Position numbers and translations under genes: made by a program. Of a stretch of 64,000 bases of DNA, positions 7,143 to 15,426 are shown one piece after another. The stretch covers positions 1 through 64,000 of IMG/VR virus record IMGVR_UViG_3300010885_016694; one strand, 5' to 3'. Below the pieces are notes generated by a model that was not told the DNA's origin, did no database searches, and saw nothing but the letters and a program-made list of their open reading frames with translations. This DNA comes from a virus. Numbering within the stretch: the first letter of the stretch is position 1; each line of letters opens with the position of its first letter.

Positions 7143-7148
7143 TATTTA
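7143..7148 (-). promoter_or_regulatory. Late promoter box for 6712-7137
   Basis: TAAATA on the minus strand, 5 nt (ATCAC) before ATG. It is back-to-back with the box at 7160. Confidence 0.65.
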
Positions 7149-7159
7149 GTCGAAAATAG

Positions 7160-7165
7160 TAAATA
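7160..7165 (+). promoter_or_regulatory. Late promoter box for the gene at 7172
   Basis: TAAATA, 6 nt, then GTG. It supports GTG 7172 as the start. Confidence 0.5.
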
Positions 7166-7171
7166 ATTACA

Positions 7172-7534
7172 GTGAAACCTAAAAATTTAAGAGAAGATAT
7201 AATGGCTAATTCTGAAAGGCAGGTGGCGGGTGTTGGACCCGGTGCAACAGATCAACCATTCTACCAGATGGCAATACCAAAACCTGATGAAGGTCATATC
7301 AAATCTGGTAATATAAATTATCCATTTGAGATGGCACGATTTAAGGAAGAAATATTTAATATATTTGAGAAGATGGTAATTCTTCGAAATGAATTTGAGA
7401 AAGCAAAAGAAAATCCATCTGTAACCGATTCACAAAAAATAGGGTTAGATAAATCAATTAAAAGAATGGATTTGATAAATCAAAAATTAATACAAATACC
7501 CGATTTTTTAACTATTTTTAGTGTTGAAATTTAA
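7172..7534 (+). CDS. Hypothetical helical protein, 120 aa
   Basis: Two starts are possible. GTG 7172 lies 6 nt after TAAATA. ATG 7202 (MANSERQVAGVGPGATDQ) begins the more normal-looking N terminus, and I cannot exclude it. After a flexible Gly/Pro-rich segment come helices (FKEEIFNIFEKMVILRNEF and IKRMDLINQKLIQIPDFL). This fits a small structural or adaptor protein. No family recognised. Confidence 0.6.
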   Translation: MKPKNLREDIMANSERQVAGVGPGATDQPFYQMAIPKPDEGHIKSGNINYPFEMARFKEEIFNIFEKMVILRNEFEKAKENPSVTDSQKIGLDKSIKRMDLINQKLIQIPDFLTIFSVEI

Positions 7535-7551
7535 TAATATTGTGGTATAAT
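7524..7551 (+). promoter_or_regulatory. Sigma70-like promoter for the gene at 7555
   Basis: TTGAAA (7524-7529), 16 nt, and TATAAT (7546-7551). The start codons ATGATG begin 4 and 7 nt after the -10 box, so the expected RNA start falls on the second ATG. Confidence 0.5.
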
Positions 7552-7554
7552 ATA

Positions 7555-7980
7555 ATGATGTGGTTGAATTTTTTAAAACCTATATTAACACTATTTTCTA
7601 TTAGTTCTATATTCGCATTATCATTTTCAAATGATTGGGTTTCATTTTTAAAATTATTTTTAGTTTCATGCTTAACTCAAGTATTTGTTTATAATGTCTA
7701 TAAACACATTCTACATCTTTCTGCTGAAAGAATAAAAAATGATAGAATTAAAGAGTTTTCTAAACAAGGCATGGATATTGTTTGTCCTTGTTATTTAGAA
7801 AAGAGAATGTTTGTACCAGTTGAATTGAATACGACAAATACATTCAATTGTGATGAATGTAAAAAGGATTGTATAATTCAAATTACTGCAAAAACTTTTA
7901 ATAAAACGGATATAATTGATTTAGACGGAGCGGATGCTGCTCTTATTGAAGTCTACAATAAAATACAAAGCGCACCATAA
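7555..7980 (+). CDS. Small membrane protein with a cytoplasmic zinc-knuckle domain, 141 aa
   Basis: Residues ~3-22 and ~27-48 are hydrophobic (LFSISSIFALSF; FLKLFLVSCLTQVFVYNVY), predicting two membrane helices. They are followed by a charged helix (LSAERIKNDRIKEF). The C-terminal ~75 residues contain CPC and CDECKKDC, four to five cysteines arranged like a zinc ribbon. A membrane anchor with a zinc-binding domain could act on host membrane functions or on translation/transcription near the membrane; this is a guess. ATG 7558 is an alternative start and coincides with the predicted transcription start. Confidence 0.65.
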   Translation: MMWLNFLKPILTLFSISSIFALSFSNDWVSFLKLFLVSCLTQVFVYNVYKHILHLSAERIKNDRIKEFSKQGMDIVCPCYLEKRMFVPVELNTTNTFNCDECKKDCIIQITAKTFNKTDIIDLDGADAALIEVYNKIQSAP

Positions 7981-7983
7981 TAT

Positions 7984-8379
7984 ATGGAGTTTCAATCAAA
8001 AGAGTTGATGTCTGCCGTTGATGTGGATTCGTCTATAACATACTCGAAACCAATATCTTTGGATGTAAAATCATTAAAAGATGATATTAGAATTTTTATC
8101 TTATCGAAAGATAAAGCACTTTTAAATGCCTTCGAGGAAGCATCTTTAAAAAGATCGCCAACTATATACGGAAATGACACTTTAAAGAATATTTTAAATA
8201 TATTAAAGGATAATTTGTGTTCAAAATATAAACACGATAATGTTAAACAATTAACATTGAGAAAGAATTTTGATATTATTTTTTCTGTATTAGATACACT
8301 TACAATTAATGGTATTGGTTGTACGTCTGATGAACTAAATACCATTATTTTGGGATTTTTGAGTAATAATTTTATATGA
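7984..8379 (+). CDS. Hypothetical protein, 131 aa
   Basis: An alpha-helical protein starting MEFQSKELMSAVDVDSSITY, with IRIFILSKDKALLNAFEEA and a C-terminal helix pair (LNTIILGFLSNNFI). It begins 3 nt after the upstream stop without a Shine-Dalgarno site, and its stop overlaps the next start (ATGA), so it sits in a three-gene operon from 7555. No function recognised. Confidence 0.6.
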   Translation: MEFQSKELMSAVDVDSSITYSKPISLDVKSLKDDIRIFILSKDKALLNAFEEASLKRSPTIYGNDTLKNILNILKDNLCSKYKHDNVKQLTLRKNFDIIFSVLDTLTINGIGCTSDELNTIILGFLSNNFI

Positions 8380-8618
8380 TAAACCGTGTTTCGGTGAAAA
8401 CTAAATCAAACAAAGAGCATGTAATGGATGTCGAAACCTATGCTAGATGGTTGTGCTTGGTTGAAGCATTGGAATTTATAAATCAAAAAGCAAAACATAG
8501 CAAAATTGACTTAGATAAAGATGATAAATGGATTAAGCCACTAGCTATACAAAAATACATAAAACAACGATATCCGAGTATGTTTCATGATTTTAGGATA
8601 GAAGAGTATTTGGTTTAG
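8376..8618 (+). CDS. Hypothetical protein, 80 aa
   Basis: A small basic/helical protein (VETYARWLCLVEALEFIN; KPLAIQKYIKQRYPSMF) whose ATG overlaps the previous stop. It ends the operon, and its TAG overlaps the stop of the convergent fibre gene by 4 nt (8615-8618). Function unknown. Confidence 0.6.
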   Translation: MINRVSVKTKSNKEHVMDVETYARWLCLVEALEFINQKAKHSKIDLDKDDKWIKPLAIQKYIKQRYPSMFHDFRIEEYLV

Positions 8619-9877
8619 ATTATAGATATAAATGCAGGTGTAGCGGTTCCAGTGTACATATTACTATAATCGTTTACTGTATTATTGAATGGAGCTTTTC
8701 CTACATCATTTAAACAAGCTAAAACTTCAGCATTAGTTGGTCTAGTTAAGGGATCTGTAAAATATCTATCAGGATCATCAACATCTGTTATGGCTGGTTT
8801 ATAAGCTTGTGTGCATCCAATTTGATATCCACTAGATCCAGCATCAGTTTTTCCCCATATATTTAAATCACAACCAAAAGGTTTCCAAAATATAAATCTA
8901 CCATTTCCATCGTGTGCATCATCTAAATCATCACCAATAGGACCAATTAATCCATGAAAAAATGAATCAGTAGTCCACACACCTAAAGAATTTTGGTATG
9001 GTTTGCTTATCATACTGATATAGTATTGATCTGGAACATTATATGCATCAAAACAAAATATAAACCATCCTTCGGATTTAAATGGATAATCGTTTGTAAC
9101 AGTATCATACATAGGATACTTAGAAAAAGCTTTTGGTACATTATTTTCATTTATAGTTCTTCCTAAAAAGCCTTGCACTATTCTAATAAGACTATCATTT
9201 ATACTACCACCAACAGAGGCTTTTTCTGTATTTTTGATGCCACATATACTATTTTGTATTTCATAATTTATAAATGATATTCCAGCAGAAGCTCCAAGTG
9301 GTAAAGCCGAAGTTGTAAATTTAATAACAGTATCTGTAACACTATCTATAGTTATATTTGGTGATGCAACCACACTACCAGTTACTATACTTATGTTTTG
9401 TGCTGGAACATTAACATCTCTGTCAGGAACACCATTATTGAAGGTAATTGCTCCTGGTGCTGTGTTGGTTTTTGTTATATCAAATGTATAAGAAGTGCTT
9501 TCAGTTAAATTTAAAGATTTTGGTTCTTGTTTAGGTGGTAAACATTTTACAGCAACTTTTACTGTACCAGTATTTGATGATGCCATACCATCTGTAACAT
9601 TATAAGTAAACATATCATTACCAAACCAATTAGTCTTTGGTGTATATGTAAATGTTTTTTTGTCCCCACTTCTGGTTATAGTAGATCCTCCCAAAGACGT
9701 ACTATCAAAAGTGTTTATGGTTATATTTCCATCTGGAAAAGAATCTTGGTCAAAATCATTAATTAAAGCATTAATATTAATTGGTATCCCCATGTTTGTT
9801 TCATAAGAATCATCAAAAACTACTGGTGGTAAGTTTTTGACACTAATTGTGATTGCATATCCAACTCCTATAGCCAT
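8615..9877 (-). CDS. Receptor-binding tip protein with VCBS/cadherin-like domain and a new C-terminal module
   Basis: I chose the start at 9877 (MAIGVGYAITISV), 2 nt after the upstream stop. Residues ~20-110 form a Big_9/cadherin-like beta-sandwich (ININALINDFDQDSFPDG; FTYTPKTNWFGNDMFTY). A second beta region spans ~110-220. The last ~190 residues are a conserved module (IRIVQGFLG; EGWFIFCFDAYNVPDQYY; FHGLIGPIGD; YQIGCTQAYKP) with no family I recognise. The whole protein is paralogous to 62258-63514, and the C-terminal module is the best conserved part. It is probably distal on a fibre and contacts the host. Confidence 0.75.
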   Translation of the reverse strand: MAIGVGYAITISVKNLPPVVFDDSYETNMGIPININALINDFDQDSFPDGNITINTFDSTSLGGSTITRSGDKKTFTYTPKTNWFGNDMFTYNVTDGMASSNTGTVKVAVKCLPPKQEPKSLNLTESTSYTFDITKTNTAPGAITFNNGVPDRDVNVPAQNISIVTGSVVASPNITIDSVTDTVIKFTTSALPLGASAGISFINYEIQNSICGIKNTEKASVGGSINDSLIRIVQGFLGRTINENNVPKAFSKYPMYDTVTNDYPFKSEGWFIFCFDAYNVPDQYYISMISKPYQNSLGVWTTDSFFHGLIGPIGDDLDDAHDGNGRFIFWKPFGCDLNIWGKTDAGSSGYQIGCTQAYKPAITDVDDPDRYFTDPLTRPTNAEVLACLNDVGKAPFNNTVNDYSNMYTGTATPAFISII

Positions 9878-9879
9878 AA

Positions 9880-11415
9880 TTAATAGTTTTGTCCTCCAAT
9901 AAACCCATACCAAGTAGTACCGACTTTAGTTAAACAAAATATGTCAACTTTATCTTGTACTTTAGTTATTTCTGGAGTTCTTGTTGCTGCCCATTTTACT
10001 GGAGTATTATTTATTTTCCAATTAGTTACATTAAAAGGAGCTATATTAGTTCCTTTTTGGGTTATAAAAAGAGATACGGTATATGAATCTGCTGGTTCAT
10101 CAGTAAATGTAAATTCGGTTATATTTCCTGTCATATTTATTGTAAATATGTTTGAGGATTTTATGGATAATGATACATTTCCACTAGATCCTCCAACAGT
10201 ATATTTTTCCGAATGATTTTTTATTATTAATCTTCCTGACATTTCTCCACCAGAAAGTGGTAAAAAATTGTCATCTACATAAGATTTTTTAGCTAAATTA
10301 CCAGATGTGTTTGATACCAAAGTATCAACATAAACTTTAGTAACAAGATTTCTAGCAACTGCTGGATTATCATAAGGTGCTGTAATATAACCTTGAGTCA
10401 TTGTGCCACCAGATAATGGCAAATAGTTCGAAAGATTACTAAATTTAACATCTACATAATTTTTAGTTGAAGCTTGTTTTGGATCTGATAACAATACTGG
10501 ATCTTCGTTTAAGATCAATTTTCCAGTCATTGTATCATTTCCAGAAATATGTACAAAATTGCTATTTACATATGATTGTTTCGCTAAAAGTCCAGAAACC
10601 CCACTTAATGTAGTATCAACATAATTTTTATTGGTTGCATGACCAGATAAAGTAGGTAATCCACCTAGTGTCAAATAACTACCAACTTCCATCGAATCGG
10701 TAGATTTTTTTAAATATGTGGTATTATTGGTATTTCCAGCATTTGTTAATTTTGTTGTTATCTGGTCATCAACATATTTTTTATTTGCTGCTACGTTATC
10801 ACCCTGTCCAGTTACATCACCAACGAGATACAAATATCCCGTCATTGGTTTGGAAGCTCCACCAGATAGAGGAACAAATTTATCTACATAATTTTTATTG
10901 GCTGCTTGTTCTGCTGATATTGGATCATTATACAAATGTAAATATCCAGACATTTTTTTAGACTGTCCTCCAGATAAAGGAACATAAGCACCAGATAATT
11001 TGTCTACATATTGTTTATTCACCGCATCATTTGCAGATAATGGTGTATCTAGATTCTTGATTCTGTAATTGTGCATGTCCACAATACTATAAAATTCAGA
11101 AGTTCCGCTAACTGTCAGTGTATTGTTGAGATACAATGGACCCGCCATTTTTTCTGTTTGTAGATAATTTAATCCTCCTTTATCTAATTTTGATTGAAGT
11201 TGTTGGTTTGCGGTATTTACTGAATTTTGTAATGTAGTTAATCTTGTGTTTAAACCAGCTAAAACATCACCGCTAATTTTTTTAGACAATGTATCTAATC
11301 TTATCTTTTTAGTAAAATATGTTCCTCTATTGCTATCACCAACATCAAATACAGTATAATCCGTATCTTTGATAACAGATGATTCGTCTAGTCTATTTAT
11401 AAAAGAATCTGGCAT
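9880..11415 (-). CDS. Tail fibre shaft protein with repeated LPLSGG / KNYVD motifs
   Basis: A 511-residue protein. The N terminus (FINRLDESSVIKDTDYTVFD) resembles virion attachment modules of the gene at 57544. The middle has about eight repeats in which 'YVPLSGGxxKxMxGYLxL' alternates with 'NKxYVDxxxS', a pattern common in trimeric phage fibres. The last ~95 residues are a beta-rich tip ending WYGFIGGQNY. That tip matches the end of 61345-62256 in pattern (F-x-x-N-x-x-G, W-x-x-x-x-N, WY-x-FI-x-G-x-N). It is followed 2 nt later by the tip gene 8615-9877, as in cluster B. Confidence 0.8.
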   Translation of the reverse strand: MPDSFINRLDESSVIKDTDYTVFDVGDSNRGTYFTKKIRLDTLSKKISGDVLAGLNTRLTTLQNSVNTANQQLQSKLDKGGLNYLQTEKMAGPLYLNNTLTVSGTSEFYSIVDMHNYRIKNLDTPLSANDAVNKQYVDKLSGAYVPLSGGQSKKMSGYLHLYNDPISAEQAANKNYVDKFVPLSGGASKPMTGYLYLVGDVTGQGDNVAANKKYVDDQITTKLTNAGNTNNTTYLKKSTDSMEVGSYLTLGGLPTLSGHATNKNYVDTTLSGVSGLLAKQSYVNSNFVHISGNDTMTGKLILNEDPVLLSDPKQASTKNYVDVKFSNLSNYLPLSGGTMTQGYITAPYDNPAVARNLVTKVYVDTLVSNTSGNLAKKSYVDDNFLPLSGGEMSGRLIIKNHSEKYTVGGSSGNVSLSIKSSNIFTINMTGNITEFTFTDEPADSYTVSLFITQKGTNIAPFNVTNWKINNTPVKWAATRTPEITKVQDKVDIFCLTKVGTTWYGFIGGQNY

Positions 11416-11421
11416 ACAAAT

Positions 11422-11427
11422 TATTTA
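11422..11427 (-). promoter_or_regulatory. Late promoter box for 9880-11415
   Basis: TAAATA on the minus strand, 6 nt (ATTTGT) before ATG. It overlaps the stop of the upstream gene. Confidence 0.55.
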
Positions 11428-12117
11428 TGGTTTTTGTGCTATTAATGCTCCTACTGAGTTGTTATTAATTGATATTTGTATCTTTGAACTTAACGGTGAC
11501 TGTATAATATAATTAGTATTTAATACTGGCCTTGCTGTATATCTTGTTGTTGGTTGTACAGTACTTCCCTGAACATGTATATCTTTTAATAAAAGTTTAA
11601 TGTTTTTATCTGCTGATGCAAGTGGTGTCGAATAACCAAATCCAACTCTATAAAAATCAAAATCTTGGGGATATGGTATATCGGTTTTTAGCTTAAGTAC
11701 ATCATAATACCTATCATTTATATCCTTTATCGAAATTACCAGATTTTGAGCAAAATTAGTTAAATTAAATCTAATCGTGTTGTATTTCTCTGTTGGTTTT
11801 ACTAAGGGTGATAATTGTTGATATAAAGGGAATGATGTTAATGTATCAAAAGTGATACCTTTAACCGTTACTCGATTATTACTATCAAACATTATACCAA
11901 TAAGTGAATTTACAACACCATAATCACCTTGGTATGGTGCATATCCAAGTCCATCATATTTACCCCCTCCATCTAATGTGGGGTTATTGTATAAAAATGT
12001 AGAGAATCCACCAGAAGATCCTGCTCCACCTGATACACAATATTGGAAGGACCATGTAATATCAAAATTTGCATTTACTTGTTGGTTTACAGAAAAATTA
12101 AAAGTAGAATCTGCCAT
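11425..12117 (-). CDS. Lectin-like (concanavalin fold) structural protein, 230 aa
   Basis: The pattern resembles an L-type lectin sandwich. FNFSVNQQVNANFDITWSFQ comes first, then GFSTFLYNNPTLDGGG with DGLGYAPYQ, GVVNSLIGIMFDSNN and a long set of strands. The G-F-x-x-FLY and GLGY ... I-x-FD-x-x-N elements are what one expects around the carbohydrate-binding face of legume-lectin-like folds. Inferred role: sugar binding on the host surface as part of a tail fibre, next to other fibre genes. It has its own late signal, divergent from 12149. Family assignment is by eye and moderate. Confidence 0.6.
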   Translation of the reverse strand: MADSTFNFSVNQQVNANFDITWSFQYCVSGGAGSSGGFSTFLYNNPTLDGGGKYDGLGYAPYQGDYGVVNSLIGIMFDSNNRVTVKGITFDTLTSFPLYQQLSPLVKPTEKYNTIRFNLTNFAQNLVISIKDINDRYYDVLKLKTDIPYPQDFDFYRVGFGYSTPLASADKNIKLLLKDIHVQGSTVQPTTRYTARPVLNTNYIIQSPLSSKIQISINNNSVGALIAQKP

Positions 12118-12123
12118 TCTAAT

Positions 12124-12129
12124 TATTTA
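12124..12129 (-). promoter_or_regulatory. Late promoter box for 11425-12117
   Basis: CCTAAATA on the minus strand, 6 nt before ATG. It is 8 nt away from the oppositely directed box at 12138. Confidence 0.6.
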
Positions 12130-12137
12130 GGATACAC

Positions 12138-12143
12138 TAAATA
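12138..12143 (+). promoter_or_regulatory. Late promoter box for the gene at 12149
   Basis: ACTAAATA, 5 nt (CTTTA), then ATG. Confidence 0.7.
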
Positions 12144-12148
12144 CTTTA

Positions 12149-15100
12149 ATGGCAGGAAATGCACGTTTTCATGATAAACTTCACAGAAAAAATCACCATA
12201 CATTACCAACTGTAGGATATCCCGACAGTGCTAATGATCCGATTGCTTCTGCTTCGGAGCCATTTCAGGGAGATTTTGTAGTTAATGGTAGATTAAGCGC
12301 AAGTTCTGGGATAAGCATTCTTTCTGCACACATTGAACAGGATCTAGATTGCGAAAATGCATATGTAAGAGACACCACATATACTAATTTTATATCTGGA
12401 TATGGAACAGAAACGATTATAAGTGACGGAGCATTAACTGGATATGGGGATAAAACATTAACAATGGACTACAGAAAAGCTGTTTATGTTAAAACTCCAG
12501 TATTTAATATATTGGGTAATGTATCTGCTACTTCTGCTTTATATGTTGACGAGAATGCAACGATTAAAAATAAATTGGTAGCAGATAATATTGGCGTTGC
12601 GATGAGTTCTCCTAATGAGAAATTAACTATTAATGGGAATGTATCTTTTTATGGGACATCTGCACATTATATTAAATCTCCTTACGGAAGTGATAACGGA
12701 TTGATGGTATTTGGGGGTTCAAATACTGGGGCTAATTCATATCTGGTCCACTTATTTTATAGTTTAAGTACACGGACTGGTGGAAGAATTGATGCAGACG
12801 GATCACACGATATCATACTACCATATCAACAAAGAAACGTAGTATACGGATCAGAAAATGTAACAAGATACTTTTTAGTTAGCGGTACAACGGCAAGCCC
12901 ATCAGCAGTAGCATCAGATTCTGTTGTTGGTGGAATTAGAGCATTCGCATATTCTGGAGGTAATAAATTTAATACTTATGGTGGTGGTGGAAATGCATCA
13001 ATTGATTTAAAAACTTCTGGAGAACAATCATTAACAAATGGTGGTGGATATATTATATTTAATACCATGCCTATGAATAGTGGTAACACAGTAGGAGCAT
13101 CAGAAAGAATGCGTATTACTTCGGAAGGCAAAGTGGGAATTGGTACTACAACACCTACTGGTAGTGCTACTCCATTATCTGCTGAAGGTAGATCATTGCA
13201 TGTATATAATAATACAAATGATAACACATCTACGAATTCTGATACTGTAGTTGTTGCTGAAAGTGTTAATAGAAATGCTTATTTCTTAGCATCTGTTGGT
13301 GTAGATGGTGGATTATCAATAAAAAGGAGTTCTGATGCAAAACATTTAGGAAGAATAATAATGAATCAAACAAATGACACCATTTTTCAAGCTGGAGATG
13401 GTAGTTATGGATTGAACGAAACCATGCGTATTCTTTCTGGTGGAAATGTTGGGATTGGTACAATCACCCCAAATCAAAAATTAACTGTAAATGGTGTTAT
13501 AAGTTCTAATAATTACATATATTCTCAAGATATTTGGCTTAATAGAGGAAACACTGATCGTGAAGGTGGACAAATTAATTTCAATAGATCGTATGACAAT
13601 GCCCTTGCGTGGGCTATAGATACATATACTGATGTTATCGGTTCTTTGAGTAGTAGATTGAGGTTTATAGATACTAATTCTAACACAGAAAGAGTAACAA
13701 TATTAAGTAGTGGAAATGTTGGTATAGGAACTCATAATCCTACAGAGAGATTACATGTAATTGGAAATGTACTAATATCAGGAAATTTATCGGCATTGGG
13801 AGACACAACACAAATAGATACAGCTATAGTAACAACCAGTGCAATGGTTATTGATATGCTGGGAAGTGCCAATGCATTAAGAATAACCCAAAGAGGAACA
13901 GGAAATGCCTTGTTGGTTGAAGATGAATCATCCGATAGTACTGCTTTTGTAATTAATAGTGCTGGTGATGTCGGTATAGGTCACAACACACCAAGCAGTA
14001 AATTACATGTTGTTGGGTCTATTACAATACCATATGATAATTATTTAAATTTTTCAGAAAATGGTAATGGTCACACTTCAATAAAAAGAAATGGTGCGGA
14101 TAACGGAATGGAGTTTTTTACTAATTCTAATTCCAGAATGTTTATTTCTGATGCGGGAAATGTTGGGATAGGAACTAAGACTCAATTACACTCTCCAAAT
14201 GATAAATTAGAAGTTGCTGGTAATGTGGGTGCATATGGTTATAGAGCAAAACAGCAAAAACCGAGCGGAAATCCGTTAACTGATTCGTCTCCTAATGGTT
14301 ATGCTTTTGGTGATGACGGAGATACTGGAATGTTTTCACCACTTAACACAGGAGATACTGAAAATGAATCAGTAGGTAAAATTGGATGGTATTGTAATAA
14401 TATTGAAACCGCAAGAACATTTATAAATTCTCAACCAATATTCACAATAGGTGGATTGTCGGCAGCTTCTGAAACATATGGAAGAACTACATTAGTAGTG
14501 GGAGACGGTAATAATGGAGGTTTAATGGAATTGAGAGATGGTGCTGGCGGTCATAGCATCATATATCGTGATGCATTTACAAATTCTCTTTGGTTAGAAG
14601 GCAGAACCAATAATTCAAATATAGTATTATCAACCATTGGTACAGGATCAATAACAATGGCGGTAACTGGTTCTTCGACTGGATTGTTTTTAGGTTCTAA
14701 TGGTAATATAGGAATGGGAACAAACGCCCCAGAATCCAAATTACATGTTAATGGTGGATTGACTTTAGATGCATGGAATCCAAGCGCACCAGCAAGTGTA
14801 GAATCTACTAATTTATCTTCTGTTTATATAAAATTTAATTCTGGTGGTGCGGCTACAGATTGGGCATATTTAAGACAGATTGGAAATTCCGACGAATTAT
14901 CTCTTGCATTAGATTTGCACGATAACGAAAATGTAACATCAGGTGGACAATCATTTTGTATAAGAAACATTAAGAGCACAGCTACTCCAGATATCATATA
15001 TACTAATTTTATAGTAACTATGTCGGGCGGTGTTGGTGCTCCTTATTCTCTATCTGGAACAGGAAATCGTGCAGTTTATTCTGATGGAAATGGGATATTA

Positions 15101-15421
15101 ACAAATACAGCATCTGATAGTACTTTAAAGAAAGATGTATCAATAATTTCTCAAGGATTAAACGAAGTTTTACAACTAAATCCTGTATCATTTAATTGGA
15201 AAAATACTCAAAAATATGGAGAACAAAGAGAAATAGGCTTTCTTGCACAAGAGGTACAACCGATTGTTCCAGAAGTAATAGGATCTAATAGTGATGGAAC
15301 ATTATCGTTGGATTATTCGAAAATGATTGCAGTTTTAACTAAAGCTATTCAAGAACTTAACACCAAAGTTGATGCTCAGGCATTAGAAATTGCAAAATTA
15401 AAAAATAATCAATCCAAATAA
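12149..15421 (+). CDS. Long tail fibre with C-terminal intramolecular chaperone (peptidase S74)
   Basis: A 1090-residue fibre. The body has many repeats of the type 'GNVGIGTxxPxxKLxVxGxV', alternating with Asn/Ser/Thr-rich strands, typical of S74-type fibres. From about residue 989 (SDSTLKKDVSII) to the end is the intramolecular chaperone: FNWKNTQKYGEQREIGFLAQ, then VQPIVPEVIG, then a coiled coil (MIAVLTKAIQELNTKV). In this family the chaperone trimerises the fibre and cuts itself off just before the SD of the S-D-x-x-LK motif, so the mature fibre should end near residue 988. It diverges from the lectin-like gene across a 31-bp gap with two late promoter boxes. Confidence 0.9.
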   Translation: MAGNARFHDKLHRKNHHTLPTVGYPDSANDPIASASEPFQGDFVVNGRLSASSGISILSAHIEQDLDCENAYVRDTTYTNFISGYGTETIISDGALTGYGDKTLTMDYRKAVYVKTPVFNILGNVSATSALYVDENATIKNKLVADNIGVAMSSPNEKLTINGNVSFYGTSAHYIKSPYGSDNGLMVFGGSNTGANSYLVHLFYSLSTRTGGRIDADGSHDIILPYQQRNVVYGSENVTRYFLVSGTTASPSAVASDSVVGGIRAFAYSGGNKFNTYGGGGNASIDLKTSGEQSLTNGGGYIIFNTMPMNSGNTVGASERMRITSEGKVGIGTTTPTGSATPLSAEGRSLHVYNNTNDNTSTNSDTVVVAESVNRNAYFLASVGVDGGLSIKRSSDAKHLGRIIMNQTNDTIFQAGDGSYGLNETMRILSGGNVGIGTITPNQKLTVNGVISSNNYIYSQDIWLNRGNTDREGGQINFNRSYDNALAWAIDTYTDVIGSLSSRLRFIDTNSNTERVTILSSGNVGIGTHNPTERLHVIGNVLISGNLSALGDTTQIDTAIVTTSAMVIDMLGSANALRITQRGTGNALLVEDESSDSTAFVINSAGDVGIGHNTPSSKLHVVGSITIPYDNYLNFSENGNGHTSIKRNGADNGMEFFTNSNSRMFISDAGNVGIGTKTQLHSPNDKLEVAGNVGAYGYRAKQQKPSGNPLTDSSPNGYAFGDDGDTGMFSPLNTGDTENESVGKIGWYCNNIETARTFINSQPIFTIGGLSAASETYGRTTLVVGDGNNGGLMELRDGAGGHSIIYRDAFTNSLWLEGRTNNSNIVLSTIGTGSITMAVTGSSTGLFLGSNGNIGMGTNAPESKLHVNGGLTLDAWNPSAPASVESTNLSSVYIKFNSGGAATDWAYLRQIGNSDELSLALDLHDNENVTSGGQSFCIRNIKSTATPDIIYTNFIVTMSGGVGAPYSLSGTGNRAVYSDGNGILTNTASDSTLKKDVSIISQGLNEVLQLNPVSFNWKNTQKYGEQREIGFLAQEVQPIVPEVIGSNSDGTLSLDYSKMIAVLTKAIQELNTKVDAQALEIAKLKNNQSK

Positions 15422-15426
15422 CAAAC

